From: Marinomonas mediterranea MMB-1
GTDB lineage: Bacteria > Pseudomonadota > Gammaproteobacteria > Pseudomonadales > Marinomonadaceae
Direction: 5' to 3'
NCBI RefSeq assembly: GCF_000192865.1
Contig: NC_015276.1
Location: 1,922,001-1,986,000 of the forward strand
Length of the DNA: 64,000 nucleotides
Below are positions 63,877 to 64,000 of the stretch, piece by piece; positions within the stretch are counted from its first letter, which is position 1, and each line of letters starts with the position of its first letter. A program made the translations under genes and the position numbers. Under the pieces are notes generated by a model. It was not told the DNA's origin. It did not search any database and saw only the letters and a list, made by a program, of their open reading frames with translations.

Positions 63877-64000
63877 AAACCTGCTAAAGTGGATCGACGA
63901 ACGCTTGCCGATTTTATCTTCATTACGAAAACATCTTACTCAGTATTACGTCCCCAAAAACCTTAACTTCTTCTATGTATTTGGTGTCTTCGCATTGGTG
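63869..64000 (+). CDS. petB: Cytochrome b subunit of the bc1 complex, partial
   Basis: The N-terminal 44 codons run off the right edge (MSKNLLKWIDERLPILSSLR..., YYVPKKNLNFFYVFGVFAL). This matches the cytochrome b N-terminus, and ATG 63869 overlaps the petA stop. The transmembrane and heme-ligand helices lie beyond the window. Confidence 0.9.
   Translation, partial: MSKNLLKWIDERLPILSSLRKHLTQYYVPKNLNFFYVFGVFALV

Noticed and set aside
1..64000. CRISPR array, tRNA, rRNA or prophage
   Set aside because: No regularly spaced repeats, no tRNA-like or rRNA-like sequences and no phage structural genes were seen on reading both strands.

Overview
The window looks like a chromosomal segment of a marine gammaproteobacterium of the Oceanospirillaceae, most likely Marinomonas or a close relative. 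This rests on protein content, moderately low G+C and gene order. From about 31 to 64 kb the genes follow the Pseudomonas/Oceanospirillales backbone: gatBAC, mreBCD-maf-rng-yhdP-nit, yjgA, mgtE-ptsO-ptsN-rpoN-lptBAC, mlaFEDCB-ibaG-murA-hisG-hisD, degS-nif3-zapG-zapE-rplM-rpsI-petAB. No rRNA, tRNA, CRISPR array or prophage was seen.

Layout. 0-3 kb: RND efflux operon on the minus strand, cut by the left edge (outer-membrane factor, then adaptor). 3-8.7 kb: a chemoreceptor, a complete IS256-family insertion sequence, an AT-rich gene-free stretch and a lone 668-residue two-TM envelope protein. 8.8-11.8 kb: an Lrp-type regulator next to a class V PLP enzyme, then a small cysteine-rich protein. 11.9-16.1 kb: glycine betaine catabolism (gbcA and gbcB divergent, gbdR downstream). 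16.2-24.3 kb: an M48 lipoprotein protease, then a minus-strand purine locus (BMP-type ABC importer, xdhC, adenine deaminase, DUF2750). 24.8-31.2 kb: two GGDEF proteins, a pseudouridine synthase, rlmM, a lipoprotein L,D-transpeptidase and a YkgJ-type protein. 31.3-64 kb: the housekeeping backbone, ending inside petB.

How the genes fit together. The betaine genes encode the Rieske oxygenase, its reductase and the GlxA-type AraC activator that normally controls them. The purine locus links uptake to adenine deamination and to maturation of a molybdenum hydroxylase, but the hydroxylase genes are not in the window. The mre, lpt, mla, murA, Ldt, degS and zap genes form an envelope-biogenesis block, and RpoN with PtsN/NPr forms the nitrogen-PTS block.

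Most notable points. mreC appears to start at an ATT codon. The conserved backbone lacks kdsD/kdsC, hpf, rapZ, tldD, pmbA and hisC at their usual positions. The IS element has inverted similarity that reaches beyond its obvious ends. The 668-residue protein has polysaccharide-co-polymerase-like topology but no polysaccharide genes nearby. The Lrp/PLP-enzyme pair and the Cys-rich protein are the best candidates for an undescribed small system. All functional calls come from reading the sequence; no searches were run.
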